A DNA stretch of 42,875 nucleotides, taken from assembly GCA_021732565.1 (NCBI GenBank), contig JAKFUT010000135.1, positions 1-42,875 of the forward strand. The letters are read 5' to 3'. Position 1 is the first letter of the stretch. The number at the start of each line of letters is the position of its first letter. Positions 19,219 to 28,896 of the stretch are shown here, in pieces. The notes under the pieces were generated by a model. It worked only from the letters and a program-made list of their open reading frames with translations, did not search any database and was not told where the DNA came from. The translations under genes were made by a program, and so were the position numbers. The stretch is from Candidatus Obscuribacterales bacterium (GTDB taxonomy: Bacteria; Cyanobacteriota; Vampirovibrionia; Obscuribacterales; Obscuribacteraceae).

Positions 19219-20943
19219 ATGGATCACGATGTTCAATATCTCGTCTTGGGATTACACCCGGGCGCAGCCCTTAGTGAGGTGGTGGAGGCACATAGAGACC
19301 TGGCACAAATGTGGAATCCGGAGTATTTTACCGCTAATGAATTGATTCGCAATATCGCAGAATTCCGCCTGCGAATTATCAATGAAGCAAAAGACCTGCT
19401 TCTCCATCAAAGTCTTTCAGAATTAGGGGCAGATGAATGTACATCAACAGTTTTAGACACGTTGCATCCCGCTGATTCAACTTGCCAGGCTGGTCGGCAG
19501 GCAATACAACTGTTCGAGAATGGACAACGAGAACTCGCAGAGGATCTGCTGTTAACTACCATCTCCCTCCAAAGAGGAAAGTCCTCACCGCTTCTTTCCT
19601 CACTGCATAGCCAACTATCCGTTCTTCTTTCAAAACAAGACCGCTTAGAAGAGGCGGCGGAAAATGCCAGCTATGCTATTTCAATTGCCGAGAACCAGGG
19701 TGCTTCGTTGGAGGCAAGAAAATCGTTAGCCAGAGGTTGGTATGCAATGGGAGTGCAGTGCCTGGCCGACAAGAAACTAGAAGCTTGTGATTCCTTTCTT
19801 TCCCGATCCAAATACTTGATGGAGCAAAGCGAATGCACACTTGAAGAAATCGGATTCACCGTTTTTCAACGATCTTTATTGGCGGGTGAGCGCGGGGACT
19901 ATGTCGAAGCTGCTGAACTGTGCCACGAAGCATTGACAAGGATCGCCGCAGACCTCTGGAGTCCACCTCAAGATGCTGTCGCGTTAGAATCATCCAACTT
20001 GCTGGAATCGACAGACCCGGCGGAAAGCAACCCTCCTCTTTCCGCAATTGTCGCTCCGGATCATAATCTGAATATCCCCTGTGACTCTGTCATCGGAGCA
20101 GCTGGCAATGGCATGGCAGCCGCATCAGATATTCCCTTTGCCACACTGGCATCATTATGCGCACGACTGCTGCTATTCACACTAAGATGCCTACCGGAAG
20201 GCACAAATTTCCCCGAAGCAACAGTGCATCAAGCCTTTCGCAGAACGGCCGATGTGAGCCGCACGGTGAAAACAATTTGCAGTTACCTTCCAGAATCACT
20301 TCGTACAGAACTCCTGCTTGCAGTAATGACGACCCAATCGCAACTGGCCGGCATCGCGTTAAACAAAGAACTGAGAGGCGCTAATGAAATTGCTGCCGAT
20401 GCGCTTCACTTCGCTAGAATTCTTTACCCGATAGACCATCCACATTTCTTTGAAGTTGAACAAAAGGCAAACGCTGCAAGAGTACGCCATTTTGCGGAAC
20501 TCGGCATACCGGAGCAAGAGTGGCCAGTTTCATTTCAAGAAATACTCTCATATGCATCGTTCCACTGGCAACGAGTGATGCAACATCTGAATGAAGAGTA
20601 TCCCGAAACTTCGCTATTCTCACCGGAGGGATTCAAAGCATGGGCGCGAGAAGCTTCTTCCGATAACGCCGATGATCGAGAGATGTCGGAGTGCCACTTT
20701 ACTCACCTGTCTCTTCATTTCCAGACCGAGGGATTAGTTCTCGGGCAATGCGTAGCAGACTTTTATCTGGCAGTGATTGCAGTCAGGGAAGGCGACATTC
20801 AAGAGGCCCTGGACGGATTCGAGAACGTGCTGAAAGGATGCATGGACGAGCTCGGCGACGAGAGCGCAGTTACGAGAATGTGCAGGCATGTGGTGGCATT
20901 CACAACCCGCGAGAGAGAAAAAACACAAAATGTCGCGTTTTGA
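19219..20943 (+). CDS. J-domain-like protein with TPR-like helical body
   Basis: A 574-aa protein. The first 65 residues resemble a J domain: VQYLVLGLHPGAALSEVVEAH is like the opening of DnaJ (YxVLGL...ASxxEIkxAy). The Hsp70-activating HPD, however, is replaced by WNPEYF, so it probably cannot stimulate DnaK in the usual way. The rest is helical with several TPR-like units (about residues 85-260 and 500-565). There is no signal peptide or membrane helix, so it is cytoplasmic. The start ATG at 19219 has GGAG 7 bases upstream; the frame runs back to 19138 but lacks such a site and would put a tail before the J-like domain. It is 15 bases upstream of the caspase gene, surely co-transcribed. Confidence 0.8.
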   Translation: MDHDVQYLVLGLHPGAALSEVVEAHRDLAQMWNPEYFTANELIRNIAEFRLRIINEAKDLLLHQSLSELGADECTSTVLDTLHPADSTCQAGRQAIQLFENGQRELAEDLLLTTISLQRGKSSPLLSSLHSQLSVLLSKQDRLEEAAENASYAISIAENQGASLEARKSLARGWYAMGVQCLADKKLEACDSFLSRSKYLMEQSECTLEEIGFTVFQRSLLAGERGDYVEAAELCHEALTRIAADLWSPPQDAVALESSNLLESTDPAESNPPLSAIVAPDHNLNIPCDSVIGAAGNGMAAASDIPFATLASLCARLLLFTLRCLPEGTNFPEATVHQAFRRTADVSRTVKTICSYLPESLRTELLLAVMTTQSQLAGIALNKELRGANEIAADALHFARILYPIDHPHFFEVEQKANAARVRHFAELGIPEQEWPVSFQEILSYASFHWQRVMQHLNEEYPETSLFSPEGFKAWAREASSDNADDREMSECHFTHLSLHFQTEGLVLGQCVADFYLAVIAVREGDIQEALDGFENVLKGCMDELGDESAVTRMCRHVVAFTTREREKTQNVAF

Positions 20944-20958
20944 AGTAGGAATCGCCTA

Positions 20959-23343
20959 ATGAACAACTCATCAATTCGCCATGTTCTGGTAATTCTTCTC
21001 CTCGTCACATGCTTCAGCGTTACCCCGTGCTTAGCGCAACGAAGTCTCATGCACACCTTGTATGAGACAGGTTTGAAAGCTTATCGAAAGGGAAACTATA
21101 GAGAATCGCTGCGCCTTTTCCGGCAGTGTGAAGATCTATCAAAGACCACCAAGCTCACTGCGCAAGAGGAAGCCGGGCTGTTGTATTCAGTTGCGGAAAC
21201 ATTGCGCTCAACTGGTCAGTATAAGGAAGCAGAACCGGGGTTTAAGCGCGCACTCATTGCCACAGATGCGTTGCCGCCGAAACAACGAATTTACTTCTAT
21301 CTTTTTAATAGCATGGCACTCTTGTATCAGGGACAGGGACGTTTTGCCGAAGCCGAGAGTTTCTGGAAACAATGCGAAGGATTGGGTCGAAAAGGCGATC
21401 CGCGACAACTCTACCCGGTCAATAATTTAGCACACCACTATTTCATCTGGGGGAAACTACCGGAGGAAGGCGTATACGTTGAGAAGGCCACGAGATTGGC
21501 TAGTCATGCACCTAAGACTCTGGCAGACCCGTATTTCGAGCTAAATTTGGCTCAATACGAAGAGCGCAAAGGTCTTTATCAAGACGCAGAACGTGACTAC
21601 AAAAAAGCGCTGGCAAGCTGTACAGCTTTAGTTGGAGCAGACCATCCCTATGTCGGATTAATTCAGACAGAATATGCGGAGCTACTTCGAAAACAAAGCC
21701 GTTATGCCGAAGCGGAGGAAAGCTTACACGCTGCGCAGAAAGTCTTCGAGGGTCAATATTCCAGCGAACATCCAGACATTGCTGAAACAATGGTTCGTTT
21801 AGGAAGAGTGTTGTGCGAAGAAGGCAGATATTCGCAAGCTCGTGCTCTAGTGCAAAATGCACTGCAGACCGAAGAAATAGTTTTTGGATCGGGTGATAAT
21901 CTCTTCGTTTCAAGGGCCAGACAATGTCTGGGAAACATATCTCGCCAGGAAGGTCATTATCAGGAAGCGTTGGCTACGCTTAAGGAAGTAGTAGCAACCA
22001 AGCAAAGAATTCTCGGCAGGGAAAATATCGAGGTTGCAATCGCGATTCGGGAACTCGCGCTGGTTCTTGAAGATGAAGCAAACTACAAAGAAGCTGAAGC
22101 TTTTTTGACTTCTTCACTGGCGATTATTGAAAGTCAAACAGGGATAGATCACCCCGAGCGTGCGGCTGCCGCAAACGCATTGGCCCACGCCTACCTGCGC
22201 GACGAACAAGTCTTACTTGCTGAACCACTTCTAAAGAAAGCACTTGAACTCTCAGAGAGGGTCCTTGGCGCCAACAATGCCGTCACCGCGGATGGTGCAC
22301 GAGATCTCGGTGAGCTGTACTTAAAACAGAAGAGCTTTGCAAATGCTGAAAATTATTTGCAAAAATCGCTCTCCCTTGACGAAAAGCTTTACGGACCCGA
22401 TGCACCGCGGGTGGCATCAGATCTTATTGGCTTGGCCAGCGCCTATGGCGCAGAAGGGCAATCGGAAAAAGCGGCGCCGCTCCTGAACCGCGCCGCGGCT
22501 ATTAAAAACGTGCTTCCGGGCGGCAAAGCTGATTCCGCAGAGCCACAAGCTCCGGTGAGCACCGGCGAAGATCGTCCTGTTACAGACAAATGGGCACTTG
22601 TAGTTGGCATAAGCAATTTCAAAGACTCATCGATCAATCTCAAATTTGCCGCCAAAGACGCCACGGACTTCAAAAATTTCCTCATAAACACCGAAAAATT
22701 CCGACCCGATCATGTAAAACTGTTGACTGACGAAGACGCCAATAGAGAGTCGATCATTGGTCTACTTGGAGACAAATGGCTTGCCAGTCGTGTGAAGGCT
22801 GATGATCTGGTGCTCGTCTACATTTCAAGCCATGGTAGCTCAGCCGCCAATGAAGCCGGTGGTACCAACTTCCTGGTCGCTCATGATACCAACAAGAACA
22901 GTCTTCTTGCCACCGGTATCCCCTTACAATGGCTCACCAACATTGTCACTGAGCAAGTCCGTTCTGACAGAGTTATCCTAATTTTAGACGTTTGTCACAG
23001 CGGCGCGGCCGGGGAAGGACAGAAAGCGCTGGTTCGTACCGATGGAGTCGACCCGACGGCATTGAAAGTCGGAAAGGGTCAGATGATAATCTGTTCGAGT
23101 CGGGCAGATCAGGTTTCATGGGAATCGAAGAATTATGAGAATAGCGTGTTCACAAGACGATTGATTGAAGCGCTGCAAAGCAATAAAGGTCAAACAACGA
23201 TGCTAGACGCTTACAACCGATTGAAGATATTGGTAGAGTCGGAAGTGTTGAGGGATAGAGGCAATTTGCAGACTCCGCTGTTGCTGAACAAGAACTGGGT
23301 TGGCAAAGACGCTGTGTTAGGCGTTGAAGCGGGTAACAAGTAA
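20959..23343 (+). CDS. Exported TPR-caspase (peptidase C14 family)
   Basis: A 794-aa protein with a signal peptide (hydrophobic VLVILLLVTCFSV, probable cleavage after CLAQ). About twelve TPR units of the kinesin-light-chain type follow (residues about 30-525; typical pieces are LYQGQGRFAEAE and LGRVLCEEGRYSQAR). The C-terminal caspase-like domain covers about 540-790. Catalytic His625 (ISSHGS) and Cys679 (DVCHSG) are present, each after its hydrophobic strand, so it should be an active orthocaspase; such enzymes usually cut after Arg or Lys. The TPR array probably binds a partner or restrains the protease. Export is unusual, since most bacterial caspase homologues are cytoplasmic. It follows the J-like gene by 15 bases. 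Confidence 0.92.
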   Translation: MNNSSIRHVLVILLLVTCFSVTPCLAQRSLMHTLYETGLKAYRKGNYRESLRLFRQCEDLSKTTKLTAQEEAGLLYSVAETLRSTGQYKEAEPGFKRALIATDALPPKQRIYFYLFNSMALLYQGQGRFAEAESFWKQCEGLGRKGDPRQLYPVNNLAHHYFIWGKLPEEGVYVEKATRLASHAPKTLADPYFELNLAQYEERKGLYQDAERDYKKALASCTALVGADHPYVGLIQTEYAELLRKQSRYAEAEESLHAAQKVFEGQYSSEHPDIAETMVRLGRVLCEEGRYSQARALVQNALQTEEIVFGSGDNLFVSRARQCLGNISRQEGHYQEALATLKEVVATKQRILGRENIEVAIAIRELALVLEDEANYKEAEAFLTSSLAIIESQTGIDHPERAAAANALAHAYLRDEQVLLAEPLLKKALELSERVLGANNAVTADGARDLGELYLKQKSFANAENYLQKSLSLDEKLYGPDAPRVASDLIGLASAYGAEGQSEKAAPLLNRAAAIKNVLPGGKADSAEPQAPVSTGEDRPVTDKWALVVGISNFKDSSINLKFAAKDATDFKNFLINTEKFRPDHVKLLTDEDANRESIIGLLGDKWLASRVKADDLVLVYISSHGSSAANEAGGTNFLVAHDTNKNSLLATGIPLQWLTNIVTEQVRSDRVILILDVCHSGAAGEGQKALVRTDGVDPTALKVGKGQMIICSSRADQVSWESKNYENSVFTRRLIEALQSNKGQTTMLDAYNRLKILVESEVLRDRGNLQTPLLLNKNWVGKDAVLGVEAGNK

Positions 23344-23432
23344 AATAACGTGGAACAGTAAGTCAAAGGAATGAATTTTTTGCGATTCATACCGACCGTC
23401 TCAACAAAAACAATTACAGAAGGAACCACTCA

Positions 23433-24086
23433 ATGCAAACACCAACTATTCTTGAAATTCTGGAGCAGATTGGTGCATTTCTGCGCGACGACCACTTCGT
23501 GTACAGCTCCGGTAAACACGGCGCTATATACATCAATAAGAATGATCTTTTTGCCCATACCAGAGCCACCGAACAGGCTGCAAAATTTCTGGCAGAGAAG
23601 TACCGAGAGCTCGAAGTAGACTGCGTCGCAGGTCCTGCGATGTGCGGTGTTATTCCAGCCCATTGGGTTGCATATCACCTTTCCGGACTTCAGAGTAAGG
23701 AAATTTTCGGGGTCTTCGCAGAGCCGGACGCCAGCAAGAATTTCGTCTTCGAAAGAGGATTCGACAAGTTTGTCAGGGGAAAAAGCGTTCTCATCGTAGA
23801 TGACATAGCAACCAGCGGAAACACTCTCAAGAAATTCATCCAGACCATTCGAACGACTGGCGGCAATGTAATTGCTGCATCAGTGCTAGTGAACCGCAAC
23901 CCTCAATCGGTGACGGCAGAAGCTCTGGGCGTACCATTTCACGCGTTAGCTTCGCTAGAAATACCGACCTTTACGGAATCAGAATGCCCCCTGTGCAAGG
24001 ACGCGAAACCGATAAACACTACAGTCGGACACGGCAAGGAATACTTACGGAAGAAAGAGCTGGTAAAACAGGCTCCCTGCGACTGA
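23433..24086 (+). CDS. pyrE: Orotate phosphoribosyltransferase
   Basis: A 217-aa type I phosphoribosyltransferase. The PRPP-binding motif SVLIVDDIATSGNT is complete, the GPAMCGVIPAHWVA loop matches the family, and the flexible-loop region FVFERGF is recognisable. The C-terminus carries CPLC, as in the Thermus-like class of OPRT. It should join orotate and PRPP to give OMP in pyrimidine synthesis. The start ATG has AAGGA 8 bases upstream. A 6-base inverted repeat (ATGAAT/ATTCAT, 23371-23390) lies in the leader. No other pyrimidine gene is nearby. A related purine or orphan phosphoribosyltransferase is the alternative. Confidence 0.88.
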   Translation: MQTPTILEILEQIGAFLRDDHFVYSSGKHGAIYINKNDLFAHTRATEQAAKFLAEKYRELEVDCVAGPAMCGVIPAHWVAYHLSGLQSKEIFGVFAEPDASKNFVFERGFDKFVRGKSVLIVDDIATSGNTLKKFIQTIRTTGGNVIAASVLVNRNPQSVTAEALGVPFHALASLEIPTFTESECPLCKDAKPINTTVGHGKEYLRKKELVKQAPCD

Positions 24087-24450
24087 TCCGCTACTTTTGG
24101 GGAATTGCGCAAAGGCGGGGATACCTGTCGATACACATCGGCGGCCCCGGCTAACTCAAATCAGTATTTCACCAATAGGTATCGCGAGAATAATGCACCG
24201 ATCAAATGTTATTGCTGCCACAACGCGGAATGGAAATGTGCATAAGGCGTATTCGGGAGTCGCTCGTTCGTACCCAGCCTCAAACTCGGTTGAATTGTGA
24301 GGGGACAGATCGCTGAACCCATGGTAGCTGACCTTTTTAGAGGTACAGAGGTAGAGTTTCGACCCGGCTTGACCATTAGGCAGCACAGGCTATCCGAGAG
24401 AAAACAGAGCACCGCGGGTATAGGACAAACGGTGGAATTCATGGATTGGC
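24087..24450. other. Intergenic region between pyrE and K4
   Basis: About 364 bases. I see no gene, no clear promoter pair and no terminator hairpin with a T run. Confidence 0.4.
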
Positions 24451-27054
24451 ATGAGAAACATTCAATTCGATGAGTCTCTGGTCGGGCAGACTATTGACGG
24501 CGGGTTCGACCTTACTCGTTGGATCGGCGCCGGCGGTATGGCGACAACCTATGAGGCTCGCCAGCGCGATTTGAACCGCAAAGTCTGCATCAAGTTTCTC
24601 AAACCTGAAGGATTGAGTTCGGCCGATAGTCTGGAAAGATTCAAACGAGAGGCCCGGGTACTTTCCAAACTCAAGCATGACTATATAGTCTCTTGCTTTT
24701 CGTTCGGCTTGTACGAATCCATCTATCCGTTCCTGGCGCTGGAACTGGTAAACGGAGTGTCGCTCAAAGCTCTTGCGGAAGAACGGCCGGTTGATTGGAA
24801 ACGGGCTTGCTTGCTAGTTCGACAGTTATGCACGGCACTGGAATTCGCGCACCAACGCGATTGCATTCATCGAGATGTTAAGCCCGATAACGTGATGGTT
24901 ACTAACATTGACGGCGAGGAGACGGTCAAGTTAATCGACTTCGGTCTAGTTGGATTGCAACAGAGTGAGGTCACGGTAGAAAAGCTCACCGAACCTGGCA
25001 GTATCATGGGCAGTGTCAACTACATGGCTCCTGAATGCTTTAAGAGTGCCAGGCCCAGTAAGAGTCAGGATATTTACGCCGTAGGTTGCGTGCTCCATTA
25101 CCTGCTTAGCGGCGATATTCCTTTCGCCGCCGACAGCCCTGTGGCCGTAATGTATAAGCACGCCAATGAAATATTGCCGGCTCTTCCAAGCCATGTGAAG
25201 CCAGACAAGGTTCGCGAGATTCTGGAAAAAATCATTTGGAGAGCCACGGCAAAAGCACCGGCCGATCGTTTCGATAACTGCGGTGAAATAGCAGCGATTC
25301 TAATGTCCCTCGTTTATGCTAATGAAGAGAATTATGCTCCCCTCGCGCGCAAGATTCACCCCCGGGCGACTAGTCGCCCTGATTCACGTCTGCTTATACC
25401 GGGAGTATCAGTGTCCTTGGCGCTAGTTGTTGCAATGCTGACAGCAAACTGGTCGAGAGTGGTTGAAAGGCTCGCGGCGGGCGCAAGCGGACCCGCTGTT
25501 CATGTAACCTCTCGGACAGTGGAACAGGTTAAGGGTGAGGCTGAAAATACCTCGCGCACAATTGCACTGCTATCAACACTAATTCAAACCACCGCGGATC
25601 TGAATAGACTCTGGAAAGACAATACTTCCTCAACCGCCCGGCAACAGCAGGAAGGTATGAAGTCTACTGCGGAGTTTTACTCTAAACTGCGTATCTTTCT
25701 CAGACAAAACGGTCACAATCTTCGGTTCGCGGGTCGGGAAGTAACACCCGCCGTTAAGCAGCTTTGTCGCAATCTAACCGAGCTGATTTCGGCGGTATCG
25801 TCCACCGGCGATCATGTCTTGCAAACAGATTTGCTCAATGCACAATGTGACCTGGTAACTTGCGCAGGCTGCTATAGCGCTAGCCTTGAGATTGTAGAGA
25901 GCAGAAAACCACTGCCACTAACTTTTGCCCTTAACTCAGACAATCTGCCTACTCTGGCTCGCCTCCATAGAACCATCATCGGTTATTTTGACCAGCTATC
26001 GAATACTCCGCTGCACACCGTGATTGAGAGACTTCGTCCGGCCGCGTCAATGTATGCGGAACTTCCAAACGGTGAACATCTGTTCGAAGAGTTTCTGCAG
26101 AGATACTCGGCGTGCTGCCGATCCCGCATTCTCAAAGAAGACTGGTCTCCCGAAATCGAGAACATTGCGAATTCAATGAGCTTCTCCAACGCAAACGATC
26201 AAGTCGAAGTCCTCTGGCATCTGGCTGATATTGAATTAGGTATGGGCAAAATCGAACAGACTTTGCAAATACTAGATTCATTACAAAAGCGCGCTCAATC
26301 GTCAGGAATAACAACGGAAAGGCTAGCCGATAAATATTTTGAAGCGGGCCACTCTCAACCCGCCCAAAATGTGCTCAACGCCGCCATCAGTAAAGCCAGA
26401 CTGCGAAAGAATGCCAAAGCGTGGTGTCGCTACAAGATAAAACTTGCTTATGTGCTTTGCAATGACGAACCAAGATCGAAGCGGTGCCTGGAAGAACTGT
26501 TTCAATCTCCGCAATGGAAAGAGATTGAGTCACAGTGGGTCAGTGGACCACACCCTGAGGAAGTAATTGAAACAATTATTGCTATCGTGCAAGAATTGCA
26601 GCACCTCAGCAGTTTCAGCTTCGACCGCAAGAACCTTAAGAATGCTCAGTACACGCTATCTTTGAGCGAGCAACTAATTTTGTCTCGTCAGTTCGATATC
26701 AATGAGTACATAGTGAATGTTTACTACGTCTTGCAAACATATTCCGCTCAAAATAAATTCAACGAGAGTATGAAACTGAGTAAATTCTTCCTCAATTTGG
26801 TAGATTCTCACCAAGAAATCCTGTCGGATCAATTCTTTCAATATGTTGCCCGAATGGAAGTCGGGCATAGACTATGGCTCACTGGCAGGCGCGATGAAGC
26901 CAGAACATATTTTAGGGATTGCGCCAAACGTGCTCCTCAAACAATCCGAACATGCGGCACCGGTGGCGGTGTCGACTGGATCAAGGGCAAAATTCCATGG
27001 TTTGAACAAGCAGGGCTGGAAAAGGAAGGCCGGAGCATCAGACAGTTATTGTAG
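24451..27054 (+). CDS. Transmembrane Ser/Thr kinase with helical outer domain (K4)
   Basis: Fourth Hanks-type kinase, 867 aa. The kinase domain spans about residues 20-285: glycine loop GAGGMATTY, Lys48 (VCIK), HRDVKPDN with Asp142, IDFG and MAPEC. All catalytic residues are present. It differs from K1-K3 in having MAPE rather than MSPEQ. A membrane helix lies at about 314-333. The outer 530 residues are helical with weak TPR-like units (for example around IEQTLQILDSLQKR) and several Cys. The start ATG has GGATTGG just upstream. It is alone on the plus strand between intergenic gaps of about 360 and 470 bases. Signal and substrates unknown. Confidence 0.92.
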   Translation: MRNIQFDESLVGQTIDGGFDLTRWIGAGGMATTYEARQRDLNRKVCIKFLKPEGLSSADSLERFKREARVLSKLKHDYIVSCFSFGLYESIYPFLALELVNGVSLKALAEERPVDWKRACLLVRQLCTALEFAHQRDCIHRDVKPDNVMVTNIDGEETVKLIDFGLVGLQQSEVTVEKLTEPGSIMGSVNYMAPECFKSARPSKSQDIYAVGCVLHYLLSGDIPFAADSPVAVMYKHANEILPALPSHVKPDKVREILEKIIWRATAKAPADRFDNCGEIAAILMSLVYANEENYAPLARKIHPRATSRPDSRLLIPGVSVSLALVVAMLTANWSRVVERLAAGASGPAVHVTSRTVEQVKGEAENTSRTIALLSTLIQTTADLNRLWKDNTSSTARQQQEGMKSTAEFYSKLRIFLRQNGHNLRFAGREVTPAVKQLCRNLTELISAVSSTGDHVLQTDLLNAQCDLVTCAGCYSASLEIVESRKPLPLTFALNSDNLPTLARLHRTIIGYFDQLSNTPLHTVIERLRPAASMYAELPNGEHLFEEFLQRYSACCRSRILKEDWSPEIENIANSMSFSNANDQVEVLWHLADIELGMGKIEQTLQILDSLQKRAQSSGITTERLADKYFEAGHSQPAQNVLNAAISKARLRKNAKAWCRYKIKLAYVLCNDEPRSKRCLEELFQSPQWKEIESQWVSGPHPEEVIETIIAIVQELQHLSSFSFDRKNLKNAQYTLSLSEQLILSRQFDINEYIVNVYYVLQTYSAQNKFNESMKLSKFFLNLVDSHQEILSDQFFQYVARMEVGHRLWLTGRRDEARTYFRDCAKRAPQTIRTCGTGGGVDWIKGKIPWFEQAGLEKEGRSIRQLL

Positions 27055-27520
27055 ACCGCCAAGGACCGCGAGCAAAGAAGAGACGATTTGAAACAAGGAT
27101 TGGCACAGACCCAGTTGAATCCATCCCATTGAACTTGCAACGATTGCCCGAGGCGTTGATCGGGCCCGTCACCTGGCTCGGGGGTTGAGTACGAATTCCC
27201 GCGACTATTTGTCTTGTGTAGTGAGTGAGCATGCAAATGGACCATTCACTGAACAATTTCATCGACGCGCCCTGTAAAACGTTGCCCACCAGGAGCAAAC
27301 TCATCGCTCGGGCTGAAAGCATGGAACCGGACATCTTGACCTTAACGCACAAGCCTGTGTGATGCCGGATGTCTGGCATCCAGGCCCCGGGAAGTGTTCA
27401 AGTTCACCAAATCCTAATCAAATGAATCTTTGTGGATGGCTCAGTTGTGTCCAATGGGTAAACTGAAAATAGACCAGCGGTTGACGGCATCCATTCCCAT
27501 CCTTTCGGAAGCAAGCAATT
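27055..27520. other. Intergenic region between K4 and the TonB-like gene
   Basis: About 466 bases without a supported gene. A hairpin GATGCC/GGCATC with an 8-base loop lies at 27361-27380, with no T run after it. No clear promoter was seen. Confidence 0.35.
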
Positions 27521-28657
27521 ATGAGACTTATTCAAGCGAGCTTGATCAATTTTAGCGCCAACCGAGCGGCTAGCGCCAAGAAGGCGACAGACGAGCCACA
27601 GGGAAAGCTTACACTTCAACCAATGGTCAGTGCTTCCGGCTCGAAACAAGCCGCTCGCCGGGGCAAACCGTCAGAGGAGTTCCCGGGAAAGCCTACAGCT
27701 CAACTGAGCGTGGGCACTTCTGGTTCAAACCGAGGGACTCGCCCGGACGAACCGCCAGACCCCCCTCAAAGTGCTCTTAAAGTTCAACCGCGCGTGAACG
27801 GTTATGCCGCAATACGAGCGGACATCCATGGTTTCCTGGCAGCCATGGTCGTATCATTCATGCTCACAATGCCGGCGGGCGGGCAGGAGCCTTCCGCAGG
27901 TGATATCCCTCCACCGCAAGCCGAGGAGCAAACCGGAGCGCCGATAGCTAATCCTACAATGCAACCCCTGCAGGGCTCCATTCAACAACGCAGTGTTCAT
28001 CGCAACAAGGGAGGAAAGACTCTGAATGGAGAAGCAGAAAACAGTGGCGCGAAAGCTTTGACAGGAGGGGCTGACCGTAGCGGGGCACCACTTACAGGAG
28101 GAGCCCAAGGGTGGCCCGAAGGCATGCTGCAACCCATGGGACCGGGAACATCACAAGATCCGGGAAGCGGGCCGATGCAGGGATTTGCCGGACAAAATCC
28201 ATATCCGCTCAATGCAAGCGGTGATCCAGATGAATCTGATCAAGAACTTCAAGTGCAGTGGGATCTGTGGCGCAATACACTTATCCATGCCATTCAAATG
28301 GGAACTCTTGCAAAAATAAATGTGCACAACAATATCAATTTTGTTTTGGATCCGCAGAAGCGAATGATGGTTTCTCGTTATCCCTTGGGGCTTTCCGCGT
28401 GGTACACGTGTGAGGTTCTACCTAACGGGAGAATCGTCAACTTCAGGCTCACTCAGCCAACCCAGTATCCATCTTACGACCAGGCGGTTCTACAAGCAAT
28501 CAACGACTTACAGGGCAACAAGATTCTGAGGTATCCAAAAGGTTCGAAGAGGCAAACCGTTACCCAAGAGGCAAGTGTGAGAACGGCCGGCGAAACTCAG
28601 ATGCAGAACGTTCAATTTGGTGATGTTGAAACACAACGCTATCATCAACAGCGCTGA
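27521..28657 (+). CDS. TonB-like C-terminal domain protein with N-terminal repeats
   Basis: A 378-aa protein. The last 120 residues look like the TonB C-terminal fold: YTCEVLPNGRIVNFRL, then a Pro/Tyr segment, YDQAVLQAINDL and a final strand ending YPKGSKRQTVT. One membrane segment lies at about 104-122 (FLAAMVVSFMLTM), followed by a long Pro/Gly-rich linker, a layout usual for TonB. Unusual is the 100-residue part before the membrane segment, with 28-residue repeats (27-54, 55-82, partial third). The start ATG has only a weak GGAAG 10-15 bases upstream; a start near 27844, inside the hydrophobic segment, is possible. It may carry energy or force to the outer membrane, but no ExbB/ExbD genes are nearby. 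Confidence 0.72.
   Translation: MRLIQASLINFSANRAASAKKATDEPQGKLTLQPMVSASGSKQAARRGKPSEEFPGKPTAQLSVGTSGSNRGTRPDEPPDPPQSALKVQPRVNGYAAIRADIHGFLAAMVVSFMLTMPAGGQEPSAGDIPPPQAEEQTGAPIANPTMQPLQGSIQQRSVHRNKGGKTLNGEAENSGAKALTGGADRSGAPLTGGAQGWPEGMLQPMGPGTSQDPGSGPMQGFAGQNPYPLNASGDPDESDQELQVQWDLWRNTLIHAIQMGTLAKINVHNNINFVLDPQKRMMVSRYPLGLSAWYTCEVLPNGRIVNFRLTQPTQYPSYDQAVLQAINDLQGNKILRYPKGSKRQTVTQEASVRTAGETQMQNVQFGDVETQRYHQQR
27599..27836 (+). repeat. 84-base tandem repeat inside the TonB-like gene
   Basis: Two full 84-base units (27599-27682, 27683-27766) and a partial third encode diverged 28-residue repeats. The units share the pattern QGK/PGK-L/PTxQ-P/S-V-x-x-SGS followed by an Arg/Pro-rich part. Divergence between copies shows that the duplication is old. 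Confidence 0.6.
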
Positions 28658-28867
28658 GTCGGGGGTAACTGCCGATTGGTCGTTCGCGCTCGCGCTAACT
28701 CGTTTCGCGCCAGACGCGCTCAACTCACAGCTATTGCCGCTCCCTGCGGCTCATCGGTCGCCTAGTCCCGGCCAGCCACTGCTGACCGAACCTCATCGCG
28801 GGTTACAGAAACAGCAAATATTAAGAACCACCACCCTGCCACAAAACTGCTATGCAAATCGATTACT
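28658..28867. other. Intergenic region downstream of the TonB-like gene
   Basis: Together with the leader up to 29095 this forms a gap of about 440 bases. No gene is supported; the only clear signal is the promoter at 28868-28896. Confidence 0.35.
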
Positions 28868-28896
28868 TTGACAACAAACGCTTGAAAGGATATAAC
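28868..28896 (+). promoter_or_regulatory. Sigma70-type promoter of the HExxH/TPR gene
   Basis: A perfect -35 TTGACA (28868-28873) and -10 TATAAC (28891-28896) are separated by exactly 17 bases. It is the best housekeeping-type promoter I saw in the window. Transcription would start near 28903, giving a leader of about 190 bases before the GTG at 29096. Confidence 0.6.

Noticed and set aside
27038..27379. 113-codon minus-strand frame after K4
   Set aside because: It overlaps the K4 end, has no ribosome site and no recognisable domain.
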